Assembly (NCBI GenBank): GCA_903906365.1
Contig: CAIVKC010000047.1
Span: 24,008-88,007, forward strand
DNA from: an uncultured Bacteroidota bacterium
GTDB lineage: Bacteria > Bacteroidota > Bacteroidia > Chitinophagales > Chitinophagaceae
Length of the DNA: 64,000 nucleotides
Direction: 5' to 3'
Made by a program: the position numbers and the translations under genes. Shown piece after piece: positions 1-8,375 of this stretch. Positions within the stretch are counted from its first letter, which is position 1. Every line of letters starts with the position of its first letter. Under the pieces are notes generated by a model. It searched no databases. It was not told the DNA's origin and saw only the letters and a list, made by a program, of their open reading frames with translations.

Positions 1-147
1 TCACAGACAACCAGGATTTTGCACCAGGGGGGCTCGCACAGGATTATTTAACAGGCTGATTTGAAAGGCAAAAGAACTTCCCAAAGGCAGCAATTATCCA
101 TTCCCAGGAAAGCAGGCCGGCCTTTTTTTGGGTTTTAGGCATAAACT

Positions 148-179
148 TTTGGAATATTGACTGGCCGGTCATACCTTTG
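148..179 (+). promoter_or_regulatory. Bacteroidota-type promoter of rpsT
   Basis: A TTTG at 148-151, a 20-base spacer and TACCTTTG at 172-179 match the Bacteroidota primary sigma factor consensus (TTTG, 19-21 bases, TAnnTTTG). Transcription would start near 185, giving a leader of about 15 bases before the ATG at 201. This is the clearest promoter in the window. Confidence 0.75.
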
Positions 180-200
180 CCGTCCTAAAATTTCGAGTTC

Positions 201-458
201 ATGGCCAATCATAAAGCAACAAAAAAAGATGTTCGTCAGGCAAACAAACGCCGGGATCGCAACCGTTATTATGGTAAAACTACCCGTAACGCCATTCGCG
301 ACCTGAGGGTAATCAAGGTTCAGAAAGAAGCCGGAGACATTTTCCCTGATGTGGCCTCCCAGATCGACAAACTGGCCAAAAAAGGCATCATCCACAAGAA
401 CAAAGCGGCCAACCTGAAAAGCAAACTCGCCAAACGCATCAATACGCTGGCTAAATAG
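201..458 (+). CDS. rpsT: 30S ribosomal protein S20
   Basis: Small-subunit ribosomal protein S20, which binds 16S rRNA early in 30S assembly. The 85-residue, strongly basic protein begins MANHKATKKDVRQ and ends in a Lys/Arg-rich helix (NLKSKLAKRINTLAK), as the family does, and has the family's usual length. It stands alone, with its own good promoter at 148-179 and a strong terminator at 484-509, so it looks monocistronic. The identification is secure. Confidence 0.97.
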   Translation: MANHKATKKDVRQANKRRDRNRYYGKTTRNAIRDLRVIKVQKEAGDIFPDVASQIDKLAKKGIIHKNKAANLKSKLAKRINTLAK

Positions 459-483
459 CCCGTTTTTCATAAAATTATTACTG

Positions 484-509
484 AGGCATCCCATGGGATG
501 CCTTTTTTT
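484..509 (+). terminator. Rho-independent terminator of rpsT
   Basis: A perfect 8-bp stem (484-491 with 496-503) closes a CATG loop and is followed by a run of seven T (503-509), 25 bases after the rpsT stop codon. Confidence 0.88.
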
Positions 510-579
510 GTTTCCACCAGATTGGCTACATTGAAAGGCATTTATCCATCTCCGGACAAAATAAGCTAAAACCAGCGTC

Positions 580-2298
580 ATGAGAATTTCCCTGCTGCTC
601 TGTATTATGTTTGCCACTGCCGTCGGCTATGGCCAGCAAACGCCCTTTGAAAGGTCCGGTGGAACCGAAACAGCCACCTACCCGGAATGCATCCGTTTTT
701 ACCGGAACCTGGCCACCCATTCCAAAAAAATCCGCCTCCAGGAAATGGGTACCAGCGACGCCGGTTATCCCATGCATGTGGTCCTTTATAGCTCCGAAGG
801 CAGTTTTGACCCAGCCGGATGGCATGCCCAGCATAAGATCGTGATCCTCATCAACAATGGCATTCACCCCGGGGAGCCCGACGGCGTGGATGCCAGCATG
901 ATGCTGCTGCGTGATGTATGCAACGGCAAAATAAAGGTTCCCTCCAATATTGCCCTGGCTGTGATCCCCTTGTATAACATCGGCGGGGCACTCAACAGGA
1001 ATTCATGTTCCCGGGTTAACCAGAACGGGCCACGCAGTTTCGGATTCAGGGGCAATGCGCAAAATCTCGACCTGAACCGCGACTTCACCAAGTCAGACTC
1101 AAGAAATGCCAGGGCCTTTGCCCGTATATTTCACTGGGTGCAGCCCGATATACAGGTAGACAATCATGTCAGTGACGGTGCCGACTACCAGCATACCATG
1201 ACCCTGATAAGCACCCAGTGGAATAAGCTGGGCGGCGAACTGGGTCAGTTTGTGCATGACACCTTCGACCCATCCCTGTTCCAGGCTATGGAAAAAAAGG
1301 GATGGCCCATGTGCCCCTATGTCAATTTTGAGGAGGGCAGCCCCGAAAAAGGCTGGCAGGAGTTTTACGACCCGCCCCGGTATTCGAGCGGATATGCGGC
1401 CCTGTTCCATTGTATTTCCTATATGCCGGAAACCCATATGCTCAAGCCCTTTCACGACCGGGTGCTTTCCACCTATGCGCTCCTGCAGACAATCATGGAA
1501 CAGGCCTCCCTGCATGCAGGGCAAATCATAGAAAAAAGGAAATTGCAACTCAGCGCTGAACTCACACAATCCAGCCTCGCGATTCATTGGAAAGTGGATA
1601 CCGCCCGTTATGACAATATCCTGTTCAAAGGCTATGTTGCGGCTCAGAAAACCAGCGAGGTAACGGGGCTCCAAAGGCTGTATTATGATCATGATAAACC
1701 CTTCGATAAGGAAGTTCGGTACTTTGATTATTTCAAGGGTGACCAGTTCGTGAAAGTACCGGCCTACTATGTCCTGCCTCAGGGGTGGCACGATGTTTCT
1801 GAGCTGCTTTTGCTAAATGGGGTTACCCTCATTGCACTGGACCGGGATACGGTCATGGAAGTGGAAGCCTACCACATCGATGAGTATAAATCAGCTGCAG
1901 GGGCCTATGAGAAACACCATCGTAACTATGGCGTGAAGGTATCTGCTTCCAGGCAGACCATCCAGTTCCTTCAGGGGGATTACCTGATCCCCTGCAACCA
2001 GCCCAACAGGAGGTTTATTGCCGAGATGCTGGAGCCTGCCGGGGAGGATTCTTATTTTTCCTGGAATTTTTTTGATGCCATCCTGCAGCAGAAAGAGGGA
2101 TACAGTGAATACCGGTGGGAGGACGTCGCTGCAACCTATCTCAGGGATCATCCTGAACTCAAAAAAAGGCTGGAGGAGAAAAAAAAGGCTGACATCACCT
2201 TTGCGCAGAATGCTTCTGCCCAACTGGATTTCATATATAAGAATTCACCATATTATGAACCTGCTCACCTAAGGTTTCCTGTGTATAGAATACCCTAA
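580..2298 (+). CDS. exported M14-family zinc carboxypeptidase
   Basis: Predicted secreted metallopeptidase of the M14 (carboxypeptidase A) superfamily. The first 19 residues form a Sec signal peptide (MRISLLLCIMFATAVGYGQ). The zinc-binding HxxE motif is H96-P-G-E99, inside the typical context of an NNGIHPGEPDG segment. A conserved NLDLNRDF segment follows, the third zinc ligand is probably H196, and E284 in a PETH motif is the likely catalytic glutamate. The 572-residue length allows about 250 extra C-terminal residues beyond the catalytic domain, of no recognised fold. The substrate is unknown; M14 members cleave C-terminal residues or cell-wall peptides. The gene follows the rpsT terminator and appears to be its own unit. 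Confidence 0.85.
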   Translation: MRISLLLCIMFATAVGYGQQTPFERSGGTETATYPECIRFYRNLATHSKKIRLQEMGTSDAGYPMHVVLYSSEGSFDPAGWHAQHKIVILINNGIHPGEPDGVDASMMLLRDVCNGKIKVPSNIALAVIPLYNIGGALNRNSCSRVNQNGPRSFGFRGNAQNLDLNRDFTKSDSRNARAFARIFHWVQPDIQVDNHVSDGADYQHTMTLISTQWNKLGGELGQFVHDTFDPSLFQAMEKKGWPMCPYVNFEEGSPEKGWQEFYDPPRYSSGYAALFHCISYMPETHMLKPFHDRVLSTYALLQTIMEQASLHAGQIIEKRKLQLSAELTQSSLAIHWKVDTARYDNILFKGYVAAQKTSEVTGLQRLYYDHDKPFDKEVRYFDYFKGDQFVKVPAYYVLPQGWHDVSELLLLNGVTLIALDRDTVMEVEAYHIDEYKSAAGAYEKHHRNYGVKVSASRQTIQFLQGDYLIPCNQPNRRFIAEMLEPAGEDSYFSWNFFDAILQQKEGYSEYRWEDVAATYLRDHPELKKRLEEKKKADITFAQNASAQLDFIYKNSPYYEPAHLRFPVYRIP

Positions 2299-2435
2299 AC
2301 AGGTTAACCAATTGTTATGATGAACCGTTTTTTACAGGTAATTGTGCGTAAACGGCCATGGCCATCGTTGATTACCCAAATCGCCTGTAAACCATTTCAA
2401 ATCATGGCGGTCCTAATTATTTAAACATACCAATT

Positions 2436-2735
2436 ATGAAAAAGCATGTTTATCAACTGGGCCTTCTTTTTTTCCTGTTTGGTTTTTCTTCCTGCGTTGT
2501 ACATGAACGCTATGTAGTCAGGGAGCGGCCTGCCGAAGTCTATTATGCCAGGCCGCCACAGCCTTCCCCCGAACATATCTGGATCACCGGCGACTGGGTA
2601 TGGTCCTCGGGTGGTTATCGCTGGCGCGAAGGACACTGGGAAAGACGCCGTTCGGGAGTTAGATGGCAGGAAGGACACTGGCAGCAGACCAGGAACGGAT
2701 GGAAATGGATACCTGGCCACTGGCAGAATTTCTGA
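2436..2735 (+). CDS. YXWGXW-repeat lipoprotein
   Basis: Small predicted lipoprotein of 99 residues. A signal sequence ends in a lipobox-like FSSC at residues 16-20, so the mature protein would be lipidated at Cys20. The rest consists of short repeats with spaced aromatic residues (WITGDWVW, YRWREGHWERR, RWQEGHWQQ, WKWIPGHW), the WxxGxW repeat family seen in many Bacteroidota and proteobacterial envelope proteins. No enzymatic motif is present and the function of the family is unknown. The gene is followed by a strong hairpin terminator at 2798-2823. Confidence 0.85.
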   Translation: MKKHVYQLGLLFFLFGFSSCVVHERYVVRERPAEVYYARPPQPSPEHIWITGDWVWSSGGYRWREGHWERRRSGVRWQEGHWQQTRNGWKWIPGHWQNF

Positions 2736-2797
2736 TATCTGCCGGGCCCTCCGTTTGGCCGGGCCATAAGATCCACGGCCATGCGCACATGATAAAA

Positions 2798-2823
2798 GAC
2801 GGGACCGAAGTCCCGTCATTTTT
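2798..2823 (+). terminator. Rho-independent terminator after the YXWGXW gene
   Basis: An 8-bp perfect GC-rich stem (2798-2805 with 2810-2817) with a CGAA tetraloop is followed by A and five T (2819-2823). It separates the YXWGXW lipoprotein gene from the downstream hydrolase gene. Confidence 0.82.
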
Positions 2824-2965
2824 GTGCCGCCAGGTTGACTGGCTGGCTTTGGGGGTGAAGGAAATAAAAGGCAGAGCGCACGACAGCTATACAAGAAAGG
2901 CAAATTCGTCCTACATTGTGGTGGCCCGCAGGGCGGTAAGGATTTTAAACATCAACAGCTTCACC

Positions 2966-4075
2966 ATGAATAAAACTTTGTTTTCACTTCTTTTGATCTC
3001 TTCCATGGGCTGGGCCCTGGCTCCAGCCCTGATGGCCCAGGATAAGCTGGACTCCCTGTTGCCGGTTCGGAGTTTTTGCATCGATGCGCCAAGGCCGGTC
3101 GGGCTGGACTCTTTTGTTAATTTTATTGAAAGGGAGCTGGCTCCCAGAAAGGTGAACACCCTCCTTGTCCAAATCGATTATCATTACCAGTTTAGTTCCC
3201 ATCCCGAACTCACCGACAGCTTCGCCCTTTCCAGGTCCGATGTCAAAAAAATGGTTGCCGCCTGCAGAAAAAACAGTATCAGGATCATCCCCCAGATCAA
3301 TATGCTGGGTCACCAGTCCTGGGCCAACCGGACCGGGAAACTGCTCCAGGTATATCCCGATTTTGATGAAACACCCTGGGTCAAAATTCCTGAAAAATAT
3401 GAATGGCCCAATGCCGACAACCTGTATTGTAAGAGTTATTGCCCCCTGCATCCCGGCCTACATCCGGTCCTTTTTGACCTTATCGGTGAACTTTGCGATG
3501 TCTTTGAGAGCACGGCCTTTCATGCAGGCATGGATGAGGTCTTTTACATCGGGGATCCCAGGTGCCCCCGCTGTGCCGGAAGGGATCCGGCCGAACTCTT
3601 TGCCGGAGAGGTACGGATACTGCATGATTTCCTGGCCCGCAGCGGCAGGGAACTCTGGATATGGGGGGACCGTCTGCTGGATGGCAGGACAACGGGGCTG
3701 GGTGAATGGGAGGCAAGTTATAATAACACCTACCGGGCCATCGATCTCATTCCAAAAGACGTGGTCATTTGTGACTGGCATTACGAACGCGCCGATAAAA
3801 CAGCCGTGTATTTTGCCATGAAAGGATTCAGGGTACTCACCTGTCCCTGGAGGCAGTCCTCCATCGCCATTCAGCAGGTGGCTGATATGGTCTCCTACCG
3901 GAACCAGTCCACCCCGGAGATGAAAAGCCGTTTCCTGGGTCTGATGGAGACCACCTGGTCACGTACCGATATGTTCCTGAGGGGTTTTTATAGTGTGCCC
4001 AACGCAGCCACGCCTGAAAATACTTCCTGGAATTGTTTTCGCGCCATGTTCCAGGCCATTGACCAATTAAGGTAG
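2966..4075 (+). CDS. exported GH20-like glycoside hydrolase (beta-N-acetylhexosaminidase fold)
   Basis: Predicted secreted TIM-barrel hydrolase of 369 residues. The reading frame is open upstream to 2663, but the ATG at 2966 is chosen because it starts a good signal peptide (MNKTLFSLLLISSMGWALAPALMAQ) and lies after the terminator at 2798-2823. The GH20 signature is the HxGxDE motif, seen here as H186-A-G-M-D190-E191, where the Asp-Glu pair takes part in substrate-assisted catalysis. Upstream, RIIPQINMLGHQSW matches the barrel strand that precedes the active site. The protein lacks the N-terminal GH20b domain of classical hexosaminidases and is shorter than the usual 500-700 residues. Hexosaminidase activity is therefore an inference from the motif. 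Confidence 0.72.
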   Translation: MNKTLFSLLLISSMGWALAPALMAQDKLDSLLPVRSFCIDAPRPVGLDSFVNFIERELAPRKVNTLLVQIDYHYQFSSHPELTDSFALSRSDVKKMVAACRKNSIRIIPQINMLGHQSWANRTGKLLQVYPDFDETPWVKIPEKYEWPNADNLYCKSYCPLHPGLHPVLFDLIGELCDVFESTAFHAGMDEVFYIGDPRCPRCAGRDPAELFAGEVRILHDFLARSGRELWIWGDRLLDGRTTGLGEWEASYNNTYRAIDLIPKDVVICDWHYERADKTAVYFAMKGFRVLTCPWRQSSIAIQQVADMVSYRNQSTPEMKSRFLGLMETTWSRTDMFLRGFYSVPNAATPENTSWNCFRAMFQAIDQLR

Positions 4076-4441
4076 TTCAACGGCCTCCGACTGGTAACCC
4101 AAAAAAGGTAGTGTGGAAAATTCCTGAATTCCTTTTTTAGCATAGAACCCGGTCCCTTTGCCGAAAATCAGGAGGTTCCTCTTATATGCCTGCGTTGGTC
4201 AGGCCTGTCTGTTCATGGATGCATTGACCCAAAAAACTGAACCGGTTTTCCTAATGGCGGAACCTCCCTGCTTTACCTCCGGTCTGCTGATATACCCCCA
4301 CTACCACCCGCGGGCCGCCATTCCCGAATCTGGTTGGTGCCGCCGGCTGAAGGCCAGGACAGCCAATTGCGGCCCATACGGCCATTGATCAGGTCCCCTC
4401 CATCATTTGGCCGGCACTGACCCAAACTTTTCGGCTTAAAA
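4076..4441. other. intergenic region without a convincing gene
   Basis: This 366-base gap lies between the convergent GH20-like and GIN-domain genes. Apart from the possible terminator at 4101-4138, I see nothing supported. A 76-codon open frame at 4158-4388 lacks a recognisable domain and its composition looks like chance. Confidence 0.6.
4101..4138 (+). terminator. possible terminator between convergent genes
   Basis: AAAAAAGG at 4101-4108 can pair with CCTTTTTT at 4131-4138 around a 22-base loop that itself holds a weak AATT/AATT stem. The T-run suits termination of the GH20-like gene, and the A-run would give T in the other direction for the convergent GIN gene. The long loop makes this uncertain. 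Confidence 0.4.
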
Positions 4442-5167
4442 CTATTCTTTATGGACGCTGCCTACCCCGCTTACGTGCTGATTCACATCACTGGCGTTTC
4501 CCTTATACCGGACGCTGCCTGCGCCGCTGACCTCTGCATCCAGTTTTACGCTGGCAAATACTTCCGCGCTGCCTACCCCGGATATTCCCACGATGGTATT
4601 TTCGCTGAGCAAATCAAAACAGTGCGCACTTCCCGCACCGCTCACCTGCAGGTCCACATCCTTGGTCTGTCCCTTTAAATAAATGGAACCCACCCCGGAG
4701 ATATCGGCCTTGACTTTGGGGGCGTCGACCTCCATTTTAATATCCCCTGCCCCGCTCAGGTTAAGTTCCAGGTTCTCCGTATTGGTTATTTTGCCTTCGG
4801 AAATAATATTACCCGCACCGGAAAGACCGATTCTGCTGAAAGCAGGGGCGGTTACATAAATATTGAGCTCATGGCTTGGATCCAGGTTAATACCGGGCCT
4901 GCTGCGGATAATGACCTGGTCTCCCTCCTGCTCAACCTCAATGTAGGGCAGCAGGTTTTCATCCCCGGTGATGCGAATGGGTTTCATCTCACCCTGGGTG
5001 ACATACACATTCACAATACTGCTGACTTCCAGATTCCTGAATGAGCCAACGCTGCGCTCTTCTGTTTTTATATTCCCATTGCCGCGGATACGTTTACCCA
5101 GGAAATGACGGCAGGAGCCCAGAAAAAAAGGCACAGAGAGAAGCAAAAACCAGGCATATTTTTTCAT
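4442..5167 (-). CDS. GIN-domain (DUF2807) lipoprotein
   Basis: Predicted lipoprotein of 241 residues. The signal peptide ends in FFLGSC, so Cys19 is the likely lipidation site. The body is a head GIN / putative auto-transporter adhesin domain (DUF2807), a right-handed beta helix. Its rungs are visible as glycine-containing turns SGAG or SGVG that recur about every 20 residues (LSGAGN, LSGAGD, ISGVGS, VSGAGS, ISGVGS, VSGAGS, VSGVGS). The family is widespread in Bacteroidota and its role is not settled; it has been suggested to bind surface carbohydrate or act as an adhesin-like protein. The gene is transcribed away from guaA. Confidence 0.85.
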   Translation of the reverse strand: MKKYAWFLLLSVPFFLGSCRHFLGKRIRGNGNIKTEERSVGSFRNLEVSSIVNVYVTQGEMKPIRITGDENLLPYIEVEQEGDQVIIRSRPGINLDPSHELNIYVTAPAFSRIGLSGAGNIISEGKITNTENLELNLSGAGDIKMEVDAPKVKADISGVGSIYLKGQTKDVDLQVSGAGSAHCFDLLSENTIVGISGVGSAEVFASVKLDAEVSGAGSVRYKGNASDVNQHVSGVGSVHKE

Positions 5168-5284
5168 AACAATGGTTTTAGTAATGCAAAAATTAGTCTT
5201 TTATTCTGAAAAGGGAAACCGTTCCTCCCTTAGAGGGCTAAAACAGGAAGGAGGTTACAACCCCTCCCGAATGCCCCCGGGGCC

Positions 5285-5302
5285 ATCCGGGAAAACCCGG
5301 AT
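5285..5302. other. perfect 7-bp hairpin upstream of guaA
   Basis: ATCCGGG at 5285-5291 pairs perfectly with CCCGGAT at 5296-5302 around an AAAA loop. There is no T-run on either side, so it is not an intrinsic terminator. It sits between the divergent GIN and guaA genes and its role is unknown. Confidence 0.35.
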
Positions 5303-5373
5303 ATCCGGTTCAAATGACGCACGGCCAGGGGGCGGGGGAGCGCAGAAAAGCTGCAAACTCCAAACCGTTTTCT

Positions 5374-5381
5374 TACCTTCG
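5374..5381 (+). promoter_or_regulatory. -7 element of guaA
   Basis: TACCTTCG differs by one base from the TAnnTTTG consensus. It ends only five bases before the guaA ATG at 5387, so the predicted start of transcription falls at or next to the start codon. No TTTG is found at the expected upstream position. Confidence 0.5.
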
Positions 5382-5386
5382 CACCC

Positions 5387-6919
5387 ATGACAGAAAAGAT
5401 TCTCATTCTCGATTTTGGTTCCCAATATACGCAACTGATTGCCAGGGCCGTCCGTGAAGCCAATGTGTTTTGTGAAATCACCCCCTACCATAAAAAGATA
5501 CCGGCCGATTCGTCCCTGAAAGGAGTTATTTTATCCGGGTCCCCTTTTTCGGTCAACGACCCCAATGCGCCGCTGGTAGACATCGAAGCCCTTCACCGGA
5601 AGTGGCCGGTCCTGGGAATCTGTTACGGGGCGCAGCTGACTGCCAAGGAATTCGGCGGAAAGGTCGCCAACAGCAGCAAAAGAGAATATGGCAGAGCCCA
5701 GCTCCACAAACAAAAAGAGGATATCCTCCTGGAGGATGTCCGGGAAATGTCCCAGGTTTGGATGAGTCATGCCGATACCATCCTGGAACTTCCCCAGGGA
5801 TTTGAAGTGTTGGCCACCACCGAAAATATACCCTACGCGGCTTTTAAGAAAAACAGCGACGAATTTGCCCTATACTGCCTGCAGTTCCATCCCGAGGTCT
5901 ATCATTCCACCGAAGGCAAAAAAATACTCCGGAATTTCCTGGTCAATATCTGCGGCTGTTCGCAAAACTGGACCCCTGCCCATTTTGTAAACGATACCGT
6001 AGCCCAGCTCAAAGAACAAATCGGCAACCGCAAGGTGATAATGGCCCTGAGCGGTGGAGTGGATTCCACCGTAGCGGCCACCCTGATCCATCGGGCCATT
6101 GGCGAACGCCTTTCCGGTATATTCGTCGATAACGGGGTGCTTCGCAAAAATGAATTTGAACAGGTGCTGGAGACCTATCACCAGATCGGTCTCCATGTAA
6201 GAGGAGTGGATGCCAGGAAGATGTTCTATGATGAATTCAAGGGGAAAACCGATCCGGAGGCAAAGCGGAAGGTCATCGGAAAACTTTTCATCGATGTGTT
6301 CCAGGAGGAAGCCAAAAAGATAGAGGGAATTGAATTGCTTGGCCAGGGCACCATTTACCCGGATGTCATTGAAAGCGTGAGCGTTCACGGGCCTTCTGTA
6401 ACCATCAAATCGCACCATAATGTGGGCGGCCTTCCCGAAAAAATGCACCTGGAACTGGTGGAGCCCCTGCGCTACCTTTTTAAGGATGAAGTCAGAAAGG
6501 TGGGAAAGGAACTCGGCATACCCGATGACATGCTGCAGCGTCATCCATTCCCCGGACCGGGGTTGGCCATCAGGATCCTGGGAGAGGTCACCGAAGAGAA
6601 AGTTCGCTTATTACAGGAGGCAGATCATGTTTATATTCAGGGCTTAAAGGACCGCAACCTCTATGCAGGCGTCTGGCAGGCCGGTGCCATCCTGCTGCCG
6701 GTGAAAAGCGTAGGTGTCATGGGCGATGAAAGGACCTATGAATTCACGGTGGCATTGAGGGCGGTCACTTCGGTAGACGGAATGACGGCAGACTGGGCCC
6801 ACCTGCCTTATGAATTTTTGGCGGACATCTCCAATGAGATCATCAATAATGTGAAAGGGATCAACCGGGTGGTATATGATATCAGCAGCAAGCCCCCGGC
6901 AACCATAGAGTGGGAATAA
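5387..6919 (+). CDS. guaA: GMP synthase (glutamine-hydrolysing)
   Basis: Converts XMP, ATP and glutamine to GMP in the last step of de novo guanine nucleotide synthesis. The 510-residue protein has the full domain order: an N-terminal class I glutamine amidotransferase with its nucleophile in GICYGAQL and its His/Glu pair in QFHPEVYHS; an ATP pyrophosphatase domain with the PP-loop ALSGGVDST; and the C-terminal dimerisation domain ending PPATIEWE. The start [20 protein letters not shown] is canonical for the family. The next gene begins 29 bases later and may be co-transcribed. The -7 element lies so close to the ATG that the mRNA could be leaderless. Confidence 0.97.
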   Translation: MTEKILILDFGSQYTQLIARAVREANVFCEITPYHKKIPADSSLKGVILSGSPFSVNDPNAPLVDIEALHRKWPVLGICYGAQLTAKEFGGKVANSSKREYGRAQLHKQKEDILLEDVREMSQVWMSHADTILELPQGFEVLATTENIPYAAFKKNSDEFALYCLQFHPEVYHSTEGKKILRNFLVNICGCSQNWTPAHFVNDTVAQLKEQIGNRKVIMALSGGVDSTVAATLIHRAIGERLSGIFVDNGVLRKNEFEQVLETYHQIGLHVRGVDARKMFYDEFKGKTDPEAKRKVIGKLFIDVFQEEAKKIEGIELLGQGTIYPDVIESVSVHGPSVTIKSHHNVGGLPEKMHLELVEPLRYLFKDEVRKVGKELGIPDDMLQRHPFPGPGLAIRILGEVTEEKVRLLQEADHVYIQGLKDRNLYAGVWQAGAILLPVKSVGVMGDERTYEFTVALRAVTSVDGMTADWAHLPYEFLADISNEIINNVKGINRVVYDISSKPPATIEWE

Positions 6920-6948
6920 TGCGACAGGACAACATTCAATAGAATTCC

Positions 6949-8139
6949 ATGAAAAGAGCAATTGCCATCATCGGATTAACGGGGACCTTTCTTTTATTGG
7001 GCGGGTCTCGCCTGTTGGCCCAGGCTGACAGCTCCTTACAAACAAGGCATATAGCGCTCTTTGTGCCACTCTACCTGGATTCAGCCATAGATCCGCTGGG
7101 CAACTACCGCTTTGATAAGAATTTTCCCAAATTTCTAAACCCGGGCCTGGAATTTTACGAGGGGGCCCAGCTTGCATTGGATTCCCTGCAAAGCATCGGA
7201 GCGCACCTTGAGGTAAGGGTGTACGACACAAGGTCCCCTAAACGCAGTATCAACCAGATTCTCCATGAACCGGATTTTCAAAGGACCGAACTCATCATCG
7301 GCCAGGTCGGCAACAGCGACCTGAGGCTGCTGGCCGATTGGGCCCTTCATAAGAATATCCCCTTTATCAATGCCAATTACCCCAACGATGGCGGCATCAC
7401 CAACAACCCGGACTTCGTGATGTTGAATTCAACCCTGAAAACACATTGCGAAGGCATATACAAATTCCTGCAGCGGCGCTATGCAACCTCCAAAATCATC
7501 GTCTTTCGCAAAAAAGGCGCCAGTGAAGACCGGCTGAGGAACTATTTTTTGGACATTGAAAAGAACACGGCATCCGTCCCGCTGAAGCTTAGTTATGTGA
7601 ATCTGGATGAACCCTTAGATGAAAAGCAATTGCTCCCCTATTTGGACAGTACAAAACAAAATATATTTTTGGCTGCCAGCCTGGATGAAAATTTCGCCAG
7701 GGGTCTCTGTCAGCTGCTGGCCGCCGATGCCAGGAGCTACCCCATTACCATCATAGGAATGCCGACCTGGGACAATATCGCAGAGCTGTCCGAACCTGAA
7801 TACAACGGGATTGAAATTATGTACACAACCCCCTTTTTTATAAACCAGGCGGAACCATGGGTTAAATCCATTCAACAGTATTTTAAAACAAAATTCTATT
7901 GCAGGCCCAGCGACATGGTATTCCGCGGATATGAAACCACTTTTCGTTTTGCCAGGCTCCTCCAGCAGTATGGGGCATCCCTCAGCAGCAGCATCGGGGA
8001 AAAAAAATTCCGGGTTTTCAATGACATTGACATTCAGCCGGTCTTCCTGAACAAACAGAATATGACGCTGGATTACTTTGAAAACAAAAAGATCTATATG
8101 ATCAAAAAACTCGATGGTTCCGTCACGCAGGTGAACTGA
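6949..8139 (+). CDS. exported periplasmic-binding-fold protein (type 1, ABC substrate-binding-like)
   Basis: A 396-residue protein with a signal peptide (MKRAIAIIGLTGTFLLLGGSRLLAQA) and a body resembling type 1 periplasmic binding proteins, the fold of Leu/Ile/Val-binding proteins. Visible features are an N-terminal strand followed by FYEGAQLALDSL, a central IIGQVGNSDLRLLADWA segment, PFINANYP, and a C-terminal TTPFFINQ...RGYETTFRFARLL segment typical of the second lobe. No permease or ATPase gene is near, so a transport role is not supported; a sensing or cell-wall-linked role is equally possible. It follows guaA by 29 bases and is followed by a terminator. Confidence 0.6.
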   Translation: MKRAIAIIGLTGTFLLLGGSRLLAQADSSLQTRHIALFVPLYLDSAIDPLGNYRFDKNFPKFLNPGLEFYEGAQLALDSLQSIGAHLEVRVYDTRSPKRSINQILHEPDFQRTELIIGQVGNSDLRLLADWALHKNIPFINANYPNDGGITNNPDFVMLNSTLKTHCEGIYKFLQRRYATSKIIVFRKKGASEDRLRNYFLDIEKNTASVPLKLSYVNLDEPLDEKQLLPYLDSTKQNIFLAASLDENFARGLCQLLAADARSYPITIIGMPTWDNIAELSEPEYNGIEIMYTTPFFINQAEPWVKSIQQYFKTKFYCRPSDMVFRGYETTFRFARLLQQYGASLSSSIGEKKFRVFNDIDIQPVFLNKQNMTLDYFENKKIYMIKKLDGSVTQVN

Positions 8140-8169
8140 ATGGCCATCCGCAAAATAGGACACCGGGAA

Positions 8170-8199
8170 CCGCTTGGTTCAACCCGGGCGGCATTTTTT
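8170..8199 (+). terminator. probable terminator after the binding-fold gene
   Basis: An 8-bp stem with two G-U pairs (8170-8177 with 8184-8191) and a 6-base loop is followed two bases later by six T (8194-8199). It lies 30 bases after the stop of the guaA-linked gene. Confidence 0.6.
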
Positions 8200-8375
8200 C
8201 AAAAAACATTTTGTTGTTCCATCTGTTAATAGGCTGAGCAAAGCCAGGCGCCTGCTTTCCCTCCTTTCAGCGGAACGCCCCGGCCAATTGACAGAAACTC
8301 CCCTTAGAGCTGGTCCTGGTCATAAAGAATCCGTGAAAGCCCTTAGGGTAAACTTTGTTAATTTTAACCTACTGA

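Noticed and set aside
114..123. AGGCCGGCCT palindrome followed by T upstream of rpsT
   Set aside because: A self-complementary 10-mer cannot form a hairpin with a loop, and no gene end is visible at the left edge to support a terminator.
4158..4388. 76-codon plus-strand frame between the GH20-like and GIN genes
   Set aside because: No domain, weak signal-like start, and no promoter or terminator that would fit; composition looks like chance.
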